Origin: Musa acuminata AAA Group
Lineage: Eukaryota; Streptophyta; Magnoliopsida; Zingiberales; Musaceae
NCBI RefSeq assembly: GCF_036884655.1
Contig: NC_088344.1
Location: forward strand, 34,348,501 to 34,412,500
Direction: 5' to 3'
Length of the DNA: 64,000 nucleotides
Shown piece by piece: positions 49,092 through 61,549 of this stretch. Position 1 is the first letter of the stretch; every line of letters begins with the position of its first letter. The notes under the pieces are model-generated. The model did not search any database and was not told the origin of the DNA. It saw only the letters and a program-made list of their open reading frames with translations. The translations under genes were made by a program, and so were the position numbers.

Positions 49092-52000
49092 TTAAGACCA
49101 AACGCTTCCAAGGTTCTTCCCAAATGCAGAATCAGGTATTCTCTTACCGATTAATTCCCTCAACTCAAACTCGCTAGGGAATCTCTGCTCCTTTAGTTTG
49201 GAGAAAACCTACAATAAGGAAACCAAAAACATATATGTAGAATAATCAAGCAGCAAAGAAATGACAATTGCAAGAAATAAAATGTCAGATAAGTTTATCA
49301 ATTGTTGTACAGATTATTAATCCATGCCTGCAAAAAAAATCATGATTGCTTTCATTCAATGTATTTCGAACTTCAAAGGTATTTTGAAATCAGATAGGCA
49401 ACAAAATCACATACCATACACTACAGTTATTCTCATCTCCAAGTTTTCAAGTTAGATCTTTGGCAGATTGAACTTTTGACATGATATCTTGAACCAGGTT
49501 TCACATAGTTTACATCATATTGTCTTACTTTCTGGATAGGAACTCGCAACGAAAGATCATTAAGCAAGTCATACGTTGAATTCACAAAAAGACAACTATC
49601 CTCACTCTGGAAGATGCATGGTCAAAACGTTTTCTATATGATCTAATAATAAAGAAAAACACTCTCAAACTGACTTTCCAATTAATGAACCATGGTTTGC
49701 ATGATTCCAAAATGAGAGCAGTCCTGGGATCTGTGATTGCTCCGATCCATTGATCCAGATCCAAAAAATAATATTATAAAAAGCCTAACAATAGTAAAAA
49801 GTTATATATACAATAAATATTCATATTTTAGTAATTTATTAATAGGGTAAATTCTAAGAAAAAAGGCCTTAAGTTTGAGAATTTCCCACAGAGCGCCCCA
49901 ACTTTGAAAAGTTCCCACAAGGTGCCCCGGGTCATGTGAAAAGACCATTTTACCCTTGCCTTGATCGGACTCACCACCTCTTCTGCTAGACAACCGTCGC
50001 TCATAGCCCCACATTGCCATCTGCTGCGCTGTCACGAACAAAATTGTAAATAGGGTATTTAATGTAATGCTCATGTATATCCGTGTCTTTTAGTTTGTTT
50101 ATGCTTTGTACAGCATGCAGAGGGATGGTCGAAGGCTTAACAACCCCAATTAGTTTGGGTTTGGTGGTCATTTTAGGCTTGTAAATAAAGGTTGTATCAT
50201 GTGGACACTTGTGAGAGATTTCGATATGTAGTGGACCATTTGGACCCTTTGTTATGCAACTGTTCGGAGCTTGTAAAATCTGTTTGTAATTTGCATTGGT
50301 TATGAAATGTTTACTGAAATGATTGCTTGTAGATCCCGAGTGAGGCACTTTCTCTAACCCGTTTTCTCTTTTGTAGGTCCTAAGGGACCATGGGAGGTTT
50401 CGAGGAGACTGACCTTTGCGGACGGACTCGCAAGGGTGCCACACGACTTAAGGCAAAACCAGTTAAGTCCGTGACATGGTACCGGAGCGGGACAAGCACT
50501 CATAAAAACACTTGGCATACAAACGTGGGGGACCTAGCGGGTCTGTGTTGAGGGCAGCCAGCACGCGCAATCGTTTAGGGGAATGCGGGCATGGAGATGT
50601 AGGGAAAATGAGTCGCTCAAAGAAGTGGGCATCTGAGATTGACATTCAGAGGAATGACCAATCCTTCGCGCAAGAGGCACCACGAGGACAAGCAAGCTGG
50701 GAAGAATGCGTAGCGCACAAAGGTTAGGATGGCTGAGTTTGAGCTACGGCTCAACGTTGGCAACCATACTTGATGGTGCTCAAGGCAAGCGAGGCGATTG
50801 ATAAAGGATGAGACCATGTAAGGTGGAATGAGTTGTTCAACGACTGAAAGAGTTATGCAAAGCTCATAGAGGCGAGGGGAATTACTAACTCGAAGAATTC
50901 GGTACTCATGCAAAGGCTTGTATGCGAACGATGGAGTGTTCGTGGCCATCCCAAGGCGATCGAAACTCGGTGCCATGGAGCATTGAAACTTTCTCTTCCG
51001 CATGAGAAGGATACGTCCGTGGTAGGCTGAAGTGTGCAGTGAGTTCAGCATTTTGCTAGGCCTTGAGGGGTGCAGTGGGGGTTGTATTAACGTGGAGTCA
51101 CGATCTAACAAATGCGTTTGCGGGAGGCAAAACAATACACAGTTTGTTGAGGAGTACTTAAAAAAAATAAATAAACTTCACAAAACTTAACGGACCAAGC
51201 AAGCGGTGAGGAGTAGTCGCATGATCTCGCTTGGGATAATGCATTGCGAGATCAAGTGGGGGAGCGATCCAAGGCAACACAAATGAAGTCACCTTGGAGT
51301 CGATATGGAGATCGGACTCAATGGAGGGTTGACCCGTGAAATGGTGGGCACGAGGGCCACCATCAACTCAATACAAAAACGAGGAGCGAAGCAACTTGGG
51401 TGTAACTTGACGAAGTACCCAAGCCACATGAAGGGAGCCGGCATAGAAGATGGAATATGGAACAGAGGCATGGAGTTTTCCTTGGACAGAGGTCAAGGAC
51501 ATAAACTCTTTCAGAGGCAAGAGCGGGATCATGTCGTTCCATTGATCCCTCATTCTGATCGAGCTGGCTCATTCTACATGTTGTCAAAAGATGAAGGGAG
51601 CTTCGAAACATATGCACCTTACCTCAAAGAAGCATTTAACGGAGGAATTGAGGCGACTTAACTTGCGGAGGTGAAGTTGGGTTCAGAAGGCCTTGACACG
51701 AGGTAAGAGGACGCGGAGGCTAGTACTCTTGAAGATTATGCCACAGTGCTGCTATTCAAGTTGTCATGAAGGGAGCGGTGCGCAGCGGAGATTGTGCTGG
51801 TAGGGGCAGAGGCCCAGGATCCAGATAATGGTGCAACAATTTCAGCGAAGTCGATTGACTTCGGGAGCTACTAGGTGACGGACTGTCCTAGAGCGGTGCT
51901 TCGTCTAGGTGTGACCCAAGAGCGGGTGGACGACGGTTGATTGCCAAAGGAGCGAACACAATCGAAAGTGGAAGAGGCCCTGCAATATATTGGCAGAGGC

Positions 52001-55000
52001 CACACATAGAGGGATTACAATCCGAGTTCATCCCACGAGGATTAGAATATAATGAAGATGTCACCAGGAGGCGACATGGTGCAACGGATCGTGGTGGAAC
52101 AGTTTGTGGCAATACGATACACACGAATATTATCCCGTGAGGGACTATAAGGTATGATCGGGAGCTACTAGAAGCTCCACTTCGATGAACAACACGACGG
52201 TAAGAAAGGTTATTGATTCAAGGAGTGAATGTCATGGTATCGTAGAGGCGGGTCTTCTGTGCGTGCATCGAATATTGCATCGGATGAAAGCCTTGGTCAT
52301 CAACACATGGGGGCTATGTACCATCGAGGGAAAAGTTCGAATGCAAGTATCAGTGAGTCCCATGGGGGAGACTTGATCATACAGAAGTATGATCGAAGCG
52401 GTTGGAGAGTTGAACTGCTCTAGAGCTCATATTCGCTTAAGGGCGCTTGGTAAGTCAGAAGACAAAGCCGAGTAAGTGAACGTTGCTACCAAGGAAACTA
52501 AGGAGAACAGAATCGATGCAAACCCTACAACATGATGGCAGAGGTCATGCATGGGAGTTGCAATCTGTCTTTCCATTGACCAAGGGAAACTGCTTGGAGA
52601 ACATAGAGGTGTTGAAGCAAGGGGTCGAAAGGGGCGAGGAAGCGATGACGAGTCCAAAGGGACTTAGCTACCCAAAACCAACCATCGGTTAGAAGGGAGG
52701 TGGACTCGGAGGAGTGCCACAGTACCAAAGGGCAGATCTACCGATCGTGAAGAAAGTGATGCAAATGCGAGGCGACGGATAGTAGGGCCATGGGCATGGC
52801 AGCGCCATAGTACTGTAGAGGCGGGACTTCCGTGAAGTCATCGATCCTTTGTTCTCATAGAGAGAGAACGCTTGGTCGTGAAAGGGGCCGAGTTGGTGGA
52901 GAATACAGAGGCAAACTCTAAGTACCGAGACAAGACTAAAGGGCAAAGGCCAAAGAACTTAGTAAGACCGGTGTCAACTAGCTTCTCATTAAAGATAGCC
53001 GAAAGTAAAGGTCTGTAGGTCGATGCAAGAGTGCACGACCAAGGAACGAAGCAGGCAGTATGTGGTGTTATACCTTTGCTATTCAGTGGAGTAGGCGACA
53101 GAGAAGATGGAGAAGACGGTACAATCCTAAAGGCGACCAAAACTACTAGAGACTTGCTCCAAGTTGAGGTAAAAACTTCTTGCATTCTAGAAGTTCGATG
53201 GCATTGAGAAGGTGAATCACAGTAGCTAACTCAACGCAAGGAGTGAAAACACTTCAAGTGCTTTGGAAGTGTGAGCAAAGAGCGAGCGAAGGCTAGTAAC
53301 CAGCTCGATGCATGGAGTACAACCCTCAAGGAGACGGGTGAAGTTGAGTAACCTTTGCTTTCTCAACTCTTAAGAGAATGGGCAAAACCGAGTACCATAA
53401 TTCTCTTATATATATCTAGCAGAGGAGCTCTGCACAGGTTCAAAGACCCTTCGAAAAAATCGAATTAAAGACAATAGTTGTCAAATCCTCACCAATGGTA
53501 ATCAGTGCTACTGAGAGTAGATTATCTGCTTCATTTCCCAACAGAATGCCAATCGAAAGCGGAAGTGATGCGAACCTACTTGGAAGTGACAACTAAGTGA
53601 AAAGAAGAATCGATGGGCAAATTTTGTGGAGGAAGGACTCAAAAACTTTAAAAGTTTGCGAGGTGATGCTCGTTAAAGCTCTAACAGACATCCACCCAGT
53701 TCAAATAACATGAGACATTTGAAAGACTAGCACATACCAAGGATGGTCTTTTCCTTCATATGAAGGATCCGCAGGAACCAACAAGGATCAACACAACTCA
53801 GCCAACCCCACACTAGAGTCAGAGTCATTGACAAATTGAAACAGCATGGCGGATCAAAAGTTTGACTACTCAACAACAGCAGCAGAGAGCAGCTGAGAAA
53901 CAAGAGGCGCATTGCAGCTGGAGTAGAAGATTGAAGACTCAGTAAAGGCGAGGAGTTGCAATGTCGGCAAAGGCTTCGACAAAGACGTCGAAGGAATAAG
54001 TGGGGGAGAATATCACGGACAAAATTGTAAACAGGGTGTTTAATGTAATGCTCATGTATGTCCATGTCTTTTGGTTTATTCATGCTTTATACAGTATGTA
54101 AAGGGACGGTCGAAGGCTTAACAGCCCCGATTTAGTTGGGTTTGGTGGCCTTTTTAGGTTTGTAAATAAAGGTTGTGTCATGTGGACACTTGTGAGAGAT
54201 TTCGATCTGTAGTGGACCATTTGGATCCTTTGTTGTGCAACCGTTTAGAGCTTGTAAAGTTTGTTTGTAATTTGCATTGGTTATGAAGTGTTTATTGAAA
54301 TAATTACTTGTGGATCCCGAGTAAGGCGCTTTCTCTAACCCGTTTTCTCTTTTGTAGGTCCTAAGGGACCATGGGAGGTTTCGGGGAGGCTGACCTCTGC
54401 GGACGGACTCGTAAAGGTACCGCACGACTTAGGCAAAACCAACTAAGTCCGTGACAATGCGAGGGGGCATGGGAGAGGGGGGGAGGGGTTGCAGTCCGCT
54501 CTCGCCCGTGGCCTCCATCGCTGGTTGTGTACCTCCTTGCTGTCCACCACCAGCGAGGAAAGAGGCGGCACACCCTCGCTGTTGCCCATAGCCCCTCCTC
54601 GCCATCTGCTGTAGGCAAAGGGAGGGGGGGCCTGCTCTAGCCCTCAGCCTCCATTGTTGGCCGTGGAGGGGCCACAGAGGTTGCACTTCCATCAATGGGC
54701 AAGTCCCAATAGGAGGGAGCAACTGGCAGGGCAGAGATGCAGTGTCCAATGGGGGCAAAATGATCATTTTGAAAAAAAAAAATGCTCTGTGAGAATTTTT
54801 CAAAATTTGGATACTATTTGAAAATTTCTCATACTTATGGGCTTTTTCCAAGAATTCACCCTTATTAATATTATATTTTTATAAAATAATATATGGGAAA
54901 AGGAGTTGTGGGTCAAGGGTTTTCTCCTCTCCCTCATAAAAAAATTGTGACCTCTTCCATGTTCTCACTTTCCCTCTCTCTTTCATCAACATGCAACATC

Positions 55001-58000
55001 TAAGTAGCAACAGCCAGTGAGAAATGTTTCTGGGACAATTGCAGCCTACAAGTGGCATCCAACAACCAAATAATCTAGCACTGGTAGCTCAGGTAAGTAT
55101 ATCTCCCCTTGTTTTCTTCCCTCTCCTCTCCTTTTCTCCCCCTTCTTTTTCCATCATTTCCTTTTCTCCATTGATGTGATCACCAGCAGGATTTTATGGA
55201 GATGGTAATTGGTTACTGACCAATCTCAATGATCAATCACCGAATACTCAAAAGAAATCAGTGCTCAGATAAGCTAATTCGTGAATGATGTTTTGCATTA
55301 TAATTTGCAAAAAGAGCAACCATGTATTATAGAACAATTACCTCATAAACAATTTGTTATTGTCTATTCAGAAAAATAATTGAGCTTGTTACTCACTAAG
55401 CAACTCAAAAAATCTCAGTTAACACAAAGCCAAATAATGTTTTAAAGTTATTATACTATAACTAAACAACACAAAGTGGATGCAGAAAGAAAATATATTA
55501 TTTTTATCATGCAATTGCAGATGAGGCCTGACACTGGTCGGAAGTGTCTGCATCTACATGACAGTAGATCAAATAGACCAAAACAGCATGTCAAATTCTT
55601 ACATGGAGCAATTAATGTTTTAGCAAATCTGAACTACAGGACATGTTATTCCTGTGATTATGGCAAGCTTGAGTCATGTGAGGTCGAATATGGTTGAATC
55701 TGAACATAACAAAACTTTGCCACAAAAAATATGCAGCATGGCAGGTATTATTCAGATGGCAATATCTTAATATTAAAGCCAGCAACTAGGTACCTCTGTG
55801 ATAGAAATCATGAATCATGTTTTCAGAATACCCTTGCTAGGATCCTTTCCTACATGAACACCCAATTAGCACCACTATTGGTGAGGTACAAAATATCCTT
55901 TTGTCCATATTTTGATCCAACACTCAATAATTGGAAGGCACTGTCTACCATGTACAATTGGAACATATGTTCTTCCTTCTGGTGGTGTAGTTGGATTTGA
56001 AAAACTAAATTTATGTTAATTTCAGGCCACAGGATCATTATTTCTTTATTTTCTTGTAATCAAAACGCAAAATGTCTTTTCTTTTTGCTTAAAACTAGTA
56101 TAATAGAAGCTTAATTTTTCTCTAAACAGCCTTCATTTCTTCTTTCAGTGAGGTGGGGTCATTCAGATCAAAACCATCTGCTGGTTTTTATCACAGCAGC
56201 CATATATTATCCTCTAACATACTTCTTTCTACGTTAATTACACAACAAATCCAGGGTAGTTGTGTAACATTCAACTTTATCATGTAAGAGTGCAGATAAA
56301 AATTCAGCAATAGAACCGTAGATATGTTGAAGTACATCACAACCTTCTTGTAGAGTGAATTGAAAAACACAACAACACACACATATGTATATGCTCAAAG
56401 AAGGCCAACTTATATTGCATATATATGCATGTACCAAATAATGCTTATATCTACATGCTATATATGTTTGTCTATGCTCTTTTTATCATACTACATGCAT
56501 GGATCTACCTACCTATATATGCTTCCATGCTTATGTGTAACAAAAATGTGTTTGAAAAAAAAATCATATAAGTAAATTTCTAAGGTCATCCTATTTTCTT
56601 CAGTAATTAGAGCGAATAATGAAAATATAAAAAACTAAATGTTCACAAATTATTCCAAAGAGAAGTCCAATGCACCATACTTCTGTCAATGAAGAGAGTA
56701 AAGATCAACTCTCGCCATTGCATATTGTTGCTCAAATTTTACAAAACAGGTCAAACAATATGTTTTTTGAAATATTTAAAATGCTTTTGAGATAGATTAT
56801 GCATGAACAGAGTACATCTCAAATGCAATGGACATAAAAGCAGGAGTATCCCATAGTTGCTTAAAATATACAATTCAACAAGTGGAATCATGATGTGGCA
56901 GCACAAGAAATCACAAAAGACACTCTAAAGGGTCAGAGACATCTCTTACCAATTCACCATCACAGTAAACCTCAAATGCACCAGAACTCTGCAGAGTTGA
57001 TTGCAAGAAATTGCCAAAAAGCCAAGTCGATGCTATAGCACCAAATCTATTGGCACGCAAGGAGAAGTACCACGGAGGCGGAGCCATGCCCAGCCTAGGG
57101 AATATCTGATCACCTGCTGTTATAATTGCAATAACTCCTATTTGAAGAACAGGGACAACTTTGCCCAGTACACGTTTTGGAAAGGCTGGGGGATAATTTG
57201 ACAATATCACATCAATCCCAGGAAATGAAGTTTCCAGCATTTTCTTCATTGTCATTGCAGAACCCCTGAAGCAAATAAAATATTCATATTACCAAGTGAT
57301 GTCAAATGAAAACTCCTCATATTCTGAGATGAATCATATGTTAATCATGTTATAAAATAATCAGTGCCATTCGTATTTCATCAAGTTGAAAAACCATTTT
57401 TCGGAGTAAATCCACGTAGAATACTTACAAGCTGTAGGATCTCTTACTGCTAGAATTCTATTTCATGTTCAAAGAACAAACATAGAATTTAGGCCAATTA
57501 CCAAATGAAGCAAAGATAGTACTCGAAGTCCCAATCAGAAGAAAGAAAACAGTGAAATACATGTTCCTCACAAAAATGGAATAAAGAACAGAACCAGCAC
57601 TTATGAATTTGACTGCAGTTATAATAAAATAAAGCATGGGGAATACAGCAAGAAAAAAGAAAATCAGGTAGATATTTCGGATGAAAGTAATATAAGTTCA
57701 AACTAGTAGTATAAACATGCAGTCTTTCCACTTCTTCCTTCTATCAAGTTAAAATACAAAAATCTCTCGGCAGCCATCCTCATCCTATGTTTGTTCAATA
57801 ATATTTATGATGATAATCATATATCTTAACGAAAAACTTCAGGTCACATGCAGCAACCATAATTCCACCCGATCAAGACTTCTACGCAAGGTGACAAATC
57901 CACCTAGTTCCCAACGCAAAGCTAAATTTCCAGCTGCCATAAGGAATGGTATAGAAGCATCCCTCAACTCAATAAACCAGATAAGAAGGTATAAATTTGC

Positions 58001-58785
58001 CTATATCTCTATTCTTGACTTACAGATAAGAAAATTATATGACATTAGTTGTACAATAATTCTACTTATGAAAATACTGATTTCATCTGTAACAGTACTT
58101 ACATTTGCTAAAACCAGTTAACTAGGAGTCCAGAGAGGTGTAAAATCTACATAAAGATAGTTGGAAGTAAACGGATGAGCAATGATCATATTAACTAGTT
58201 GTTTGGTAACCAAACAGAAAATCATTCAATAATATATCAATCTTTTCCCCTTCTTCAATCCATATTTGTAATTAAAATCACTAGAAAACTCAGAGTAAAT
58301 ATATTATTATCAACAAAAGCTTCAAGATCGAATCTTTATCGAAATCCAACATTGATGAAACAGTTCAGAGTCGAGCAATAATTAAAAGAGGAGAATAATT
58401 GATACCTATAAGAGCAGGAAACGCAGAATTTCAACTCGACCGTGGTGCCATAACCAAGTCCACCGACTTCCGGATTCTGCAGAGTCAAACACATGGCGAC
58501 GCCTATGAATCAAAAGTACCATAACAGAAATTTTCTGTTCCGAAAAAAAGAGGGAATGGTAACAACCGGTACCTGCGGCGTGGTGGGGAAATCGGCGGTT
58601 TGGTGATGGGAGGGAGAGGAGTGGGGTTGGGGGTGGGGGTGGGGGTGGGGATGAGGGTGGGGGTGGTGGAGGCGAGAGGAAGGCTTAAGAGGAGGCGGGG
58701 GCGGTGAGGTCGAGAAGAGATTGACGAGGTCGGAGAAGAAGAGGAAGACAGGAAACCCCAGGAGGAGAAGCTGCACGCGATCCAT
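49092..58785 (-). CDS. SelT-like thioredoxin-fold protein (selenoprotein T homologue, Cys form)
   Basis: Four exons, 58785-58573, 58476-58406, 57265-56950 and 49208-49092, join in frame to 238 residues. Exon 1 encodes a hydrophobic signal/anchor (LLLLGFPVFLFFSDLV) and then a His-Pro repeat. Exon 2 reads VELKFCVSCSYR: the CxxC redox motif, Cys replacing the selenocysteine of animal SelT. Exon 3 carries the conserved core FPGIDVILSNYPPAFPKRVL, membrane-like VLQIGVIAIITAGDQIF, PPPWYFSLRANRFGAIASTW and SSGAFEVYCDGEL. Exon 4 gives VFSKLKEQRFPSEFELRELI and ends GSVWS. SelT proteins are ER/Golgi oxidoreductases of the Rdx family; the plant role is little known. Exon 4 lies 7.7 kb beyond exon 3 because the last intron took up transposons. 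Splice phases agree at all three junctions. A TATA-like CTATATTA lies near 58865-58872. Confidence 0.92.
50030..50476 (+). repeat. 5' LTR
   Basis: 447-base left LTR starting TGTCACGAAC and ending GTCCGTGACA, paired with 54011-54456. It contains a TAAATAAAGG polyadenylation-like signal near 50181-50190. Confidence 0.9.
54011..54456 (+). repeat. 3' LTR
   Basis: 446-base right LTR. Its first dinucleotide has changed from TG to TA, one of many G-to-A/C-to-T differences from the 5' LTR. Confidence 0.9.
54871..56949 (-). other. Rest of the last intron of the SelT-like gene
   Basis: AT-rich intron sequence to the right of the transposon nest. Open frames here (for example 55476-55697 and 55731-56000 on the plus strand) have no recognisable motif. 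The other flank, 49209-49835, is also plain intron. Confidence 0.6.
58612..58670 (-). repeat. Coding (CACCCC)n-type repeat giving a His-Pro tract
   Basis: Within SelT exon 1 the minus strand repeats CCCCAC/CCTCAT-type hexamers, translated as a tract of six or more His-Pro dipeptides after the membrane anchor. The repeat keeps the frame in units of two codons. Confidence 0.8.
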
Positions 58786-58926
58786 CGATGGCGATCAGAG
58801 CGGCGCCCGTCGGGGAAATCAACAAAAGGGACTCGGAACTCGGAATGCCCCAATTCGAAGCAACTAATATAGCTAATAAGAGCTGTTAAGAAATGAGGGA
58901 AAACATTCCATAAGATAACAGCTTTA

Positions 58927-58927
<1 letters not shown>

Positions 58928-58964
<37 letters not shown>

Positions 58965-58979
58965 TCATCATCATCATCA
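58928..58979. repeat. (TA)n followed by (TCA)n microsatellite
   Basis: A TA run of about 34 bases directly followed by five ATC/TCA triplets, about 145-195 bases upstream of the SelT start codon. Confidence 0.95.
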
Positions 58980-59269
58980 AAATAACTCAAATTGACTATC
59001 ACCATACTCATATATAGTTTGGATTTAAAAAAATTAAAAATAAAGTACCTAAAATATTATTAAAACTTTAAATATTTTTATCCTAGTAAATTTTAATATA
59101 ACTTATTTATCTAATCAAATTATTAAACACGAAACAGAGTTCAAAATTAATTGAGATTTACTTCCGCACTTGTCATATATTATAGTATTAGAAAGTTGAA
59201 TATTCTAAATGATGATACTATAAAACTATGTTGAGGGAATGCTTGATATTTAAGAAATGGGTTCAAAGA

Positions 59270-59660
59270 ATTTGAGGAATATTTTCGAACAACGATTCAA
59301 TTGTATCATTGTAAATAAACGTTCTATGAATGATTGAAGTGCATCATCGTGGGGATGCTTCTTAACTGATATGATTATATCATTATTGAAAGGTGATTGT
59401 CGTCGATTCAATTGCATCATCATAGATGGACATTTTATGATCATTTTGGTTGTATTGTTTTGATGATCTCTTAATAGTTGATTCGATTGTGTTATCCTAG
59501 ATGGGTGCTTCATGGCCAATTTGATCATGTCCATCAATTATAGATACTTTATGATCAATTCAGTCATATGATGAGAGATGAATGTTTTATAATTGATTCA
59601 ATCATAACGTCATAAATGGATATTTTGTGGCCAATTTGATTATATTATATAGATACCTAA
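59270..59660. repeat. Degenerate minisatellite, units about 55-70 bases
   Basis: The theme GATTCAATTGTATCAT...GATGGACATTTTATGATCAATTT recurs about six times with heavy drift (near 59293, 59400, 59480, 59540, 59595 and 59630). The spacing is irregular. Confidence 0.65.
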
Positions 59661-61549
59661 GTCGACTATGTCAGCATACTTCTTTGTTAGATGTGATGTG
59701 TATATCATTGGCTTTTGTTACTTTGGGTTCTAGTTTATGTAATAAATACTGACAATCCAGATCTATTTGTATGGTTTGTCATTGTTGTTTTAATTATTTC
59801 TATCAATTCTGATGATTACTTGATGATTTCTAAGTATGAGAGAATCATGGGGCTCCACGTTTATGCTTAGTCAAAGCATTGGGGATCCATGGATATTATA
59901 GTCCCGGTGATCAATCTTTTATGATCAATTTGATATTATCATATCACCCATATAATTGAACCATATGACAAATGAACGATTGGTAATAGAGCTCAAGGTT
60001 CATTTAGCCCCTGTAAATAGAGGATGCACTTCTTTGATACATTTTATTCTCTCTTATGAATCTTGTGCTAAAACCTTTTAGATATTTTCAACTCTAAAAA
60101 GCTTAGTGAACTTTCAAACCTCCTCCAACTTTAAATGTTTAAGAGATACTTTTCCACCTCTTCAAGTAAGACCAAACACGATCCCCTCTCCTCTCTAGAT
60201 ACTTACTAATCTCATTTTCCTCCTACTCTAAAGAGGTTAATGTCATGATGACAAGTGAGGTTGCTCTTCCGAGAGTAATTCCTTCGGATATTGGAGCTAA
60301 TAAGTCCACCCTAACTCCTTTAGTGGGGAGGCCATGGGGGATTGCTCATTAACTTTCTCGAACTAAGCCAATACTTCAATCCACCTATCCATATAAGAAT
60401 TTTACATGATTAAACAAGAAATGCTCATATGCGAGGCTTAATCTATTCACACAAACCCATAGTAGACCCCCTTCATCTGACATGGGGGCTCTCAGTAAAT
60501 TCTCACCTATGGGAGATTATACTAAAAGCGATATAATAAAATTAGGAGGTGATGGATCTCAACTCGGTGAAGGGAGTGTATAAAAGGGACATGAAGTCTA
60601 TTCTTGAAGCAACTCATAAGTAGCTAGTCATGTTAAGCGCTCAAATTTATATATGCTCAATTTATATATGTTCGTCATATTAAGCACTCAAATTTATATA
60701 TGCTAAATTTATATACGTTCTTGGTTCTTATATTAATCTTTATTGTTGCTAATGTTTTATGGTCATAGGAACACCATCTCATGACCACAACGCTTGAACG
60801 AGCCCTTTTATCTCACTTCATCAACTGAGGTGTCCACAAAATGCTCTTTTCTCTCACTTGAAAGTATACTTCAACGTGAGAAGTATTTATAGGATTGAAC
60901 TCTTTTCAAGGTACCTTGAGATCGATCGTTGAGGGGTGGTCGAGAAGGATGTTCGCTCTTCGTTGGCTTCTTTCCTTCTTTTTTTTTTTTTCTTGACTAA
61001 TAAAAACTCAACCATAATTAACTGATTGACTTTTGTAGCAAATTTGTGAGGAAAAAAATTTATATATGAACAAATACTAGCAAACTATAACATGCAGCAA
61101 AATTAAATAAAAATCATAATAAAATATGATACTAAGATTTATATAAAAAATTCCTCCAACACAAAGGGTAAAAATCACAAGACAAGCTAGAAAAAATATA
61201 TTATAAAAATAATGAACGTATAAATCTAGGAATCTCTTACTTAAAACTCAAGCAACAATTACAAAAGAATAACAAAGATATAAGGATTACGTTATTGTAC
61301 ATAATATCCAAAATCTTCCAAAGTAATCATAGTAAGAATCCACTATAATTCTAATCTAACCTGCAATGAGAATACTGCATAGATGATTGAAAATATCCAT
61401 TTTCTCAGCCACATTCATAATCATCGTTGTCCTCTTTTTTTTTTTCAACCCTAGTAGTTAAAAGCCTATGTTAAAAAAGTTAGAGTTTTAATGTTAATAT
61501 GGGTTGTGGGTTATTAAAACCCACTATGGGATAAATTAACGAGGCTGCC
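59661..61549. other. AT-rich repeat DNA, no gene recognised
   Basis: Contains a 48-bp tandem duplication (TTAAGCGCTCAAATTTATAT at 60632 and TTAAGCACTCAAATTTATAT at 60680). The stretch from about 61050 to 61400 is probably the decayed 3' end or LTR of the copia element to the right, judged by position only. Nothing coding. Confidence 0.4.

Larger units (their letters stand above)
50030..54456 (+). mobile_element. Non-coding LTR retrotransposon (LARD type), nested in the MULE
   Basis: Direct LTRs at 50030-50476 and 54011-54456 begin TGTCACGAAC (3' copy TATCACGGAC) and end GTCCGTGACA, so the ends are inverse of each other. Right after the 5' LTR, TGGTACCGGAGC (50477-50488) is a near match to the initiator-Met tRNA primer-binding site TGGTATCAGAGC. 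A purine tract AAGTGGGGGAGAA precedes the 3' LTR. The 3.5 kb between the LTRs has only short frames and no recognisable gag, protease, integrase or reverse transcriptase, so it must have moved with proteins from another element. The LTRs differ at about one base in ten over the 200 bases I compared, so insertion is not recent. The flanking target duplication is unclear (TGCGC against ATGCG). Confidence 0.9.
49845..54861. mobile_element. Non-autonomous Mutator-like (MULE) element, split by an LTR retrotransposon
   Basis: The ends are GGGTAAATTC (left) and its near inverse GAATTCACCC (right). They are flanked by an identical 9-bp direct repeat TTATTAATA (49836-49844 and 54862-54870). A 9-bp target duplication is the mark of Mutator-like transposons. 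The inverted arms extend about 110 bases (49845-49956 against 54861-54752), sharing blocks such as TTTGAGAATTT/TATGAGAAATTT, CACAGAGC and ACTTTGAAAA. Without the LTR insertion the element would be about 590 bases, with a GC-rich middle and no transposase. It lies inside the last intron of the SelT-like gene. Confidence 0.85.

Noticed and set aside
51305..51661. 118-codon frame inside the LTR element
   Set aside because: No gag, zinc knuckle, protease or polymerase motif. Similar-sized frames occur on both strands of this interior, and the matching part of the decayed copy at 7.3 kb does not conserve it.
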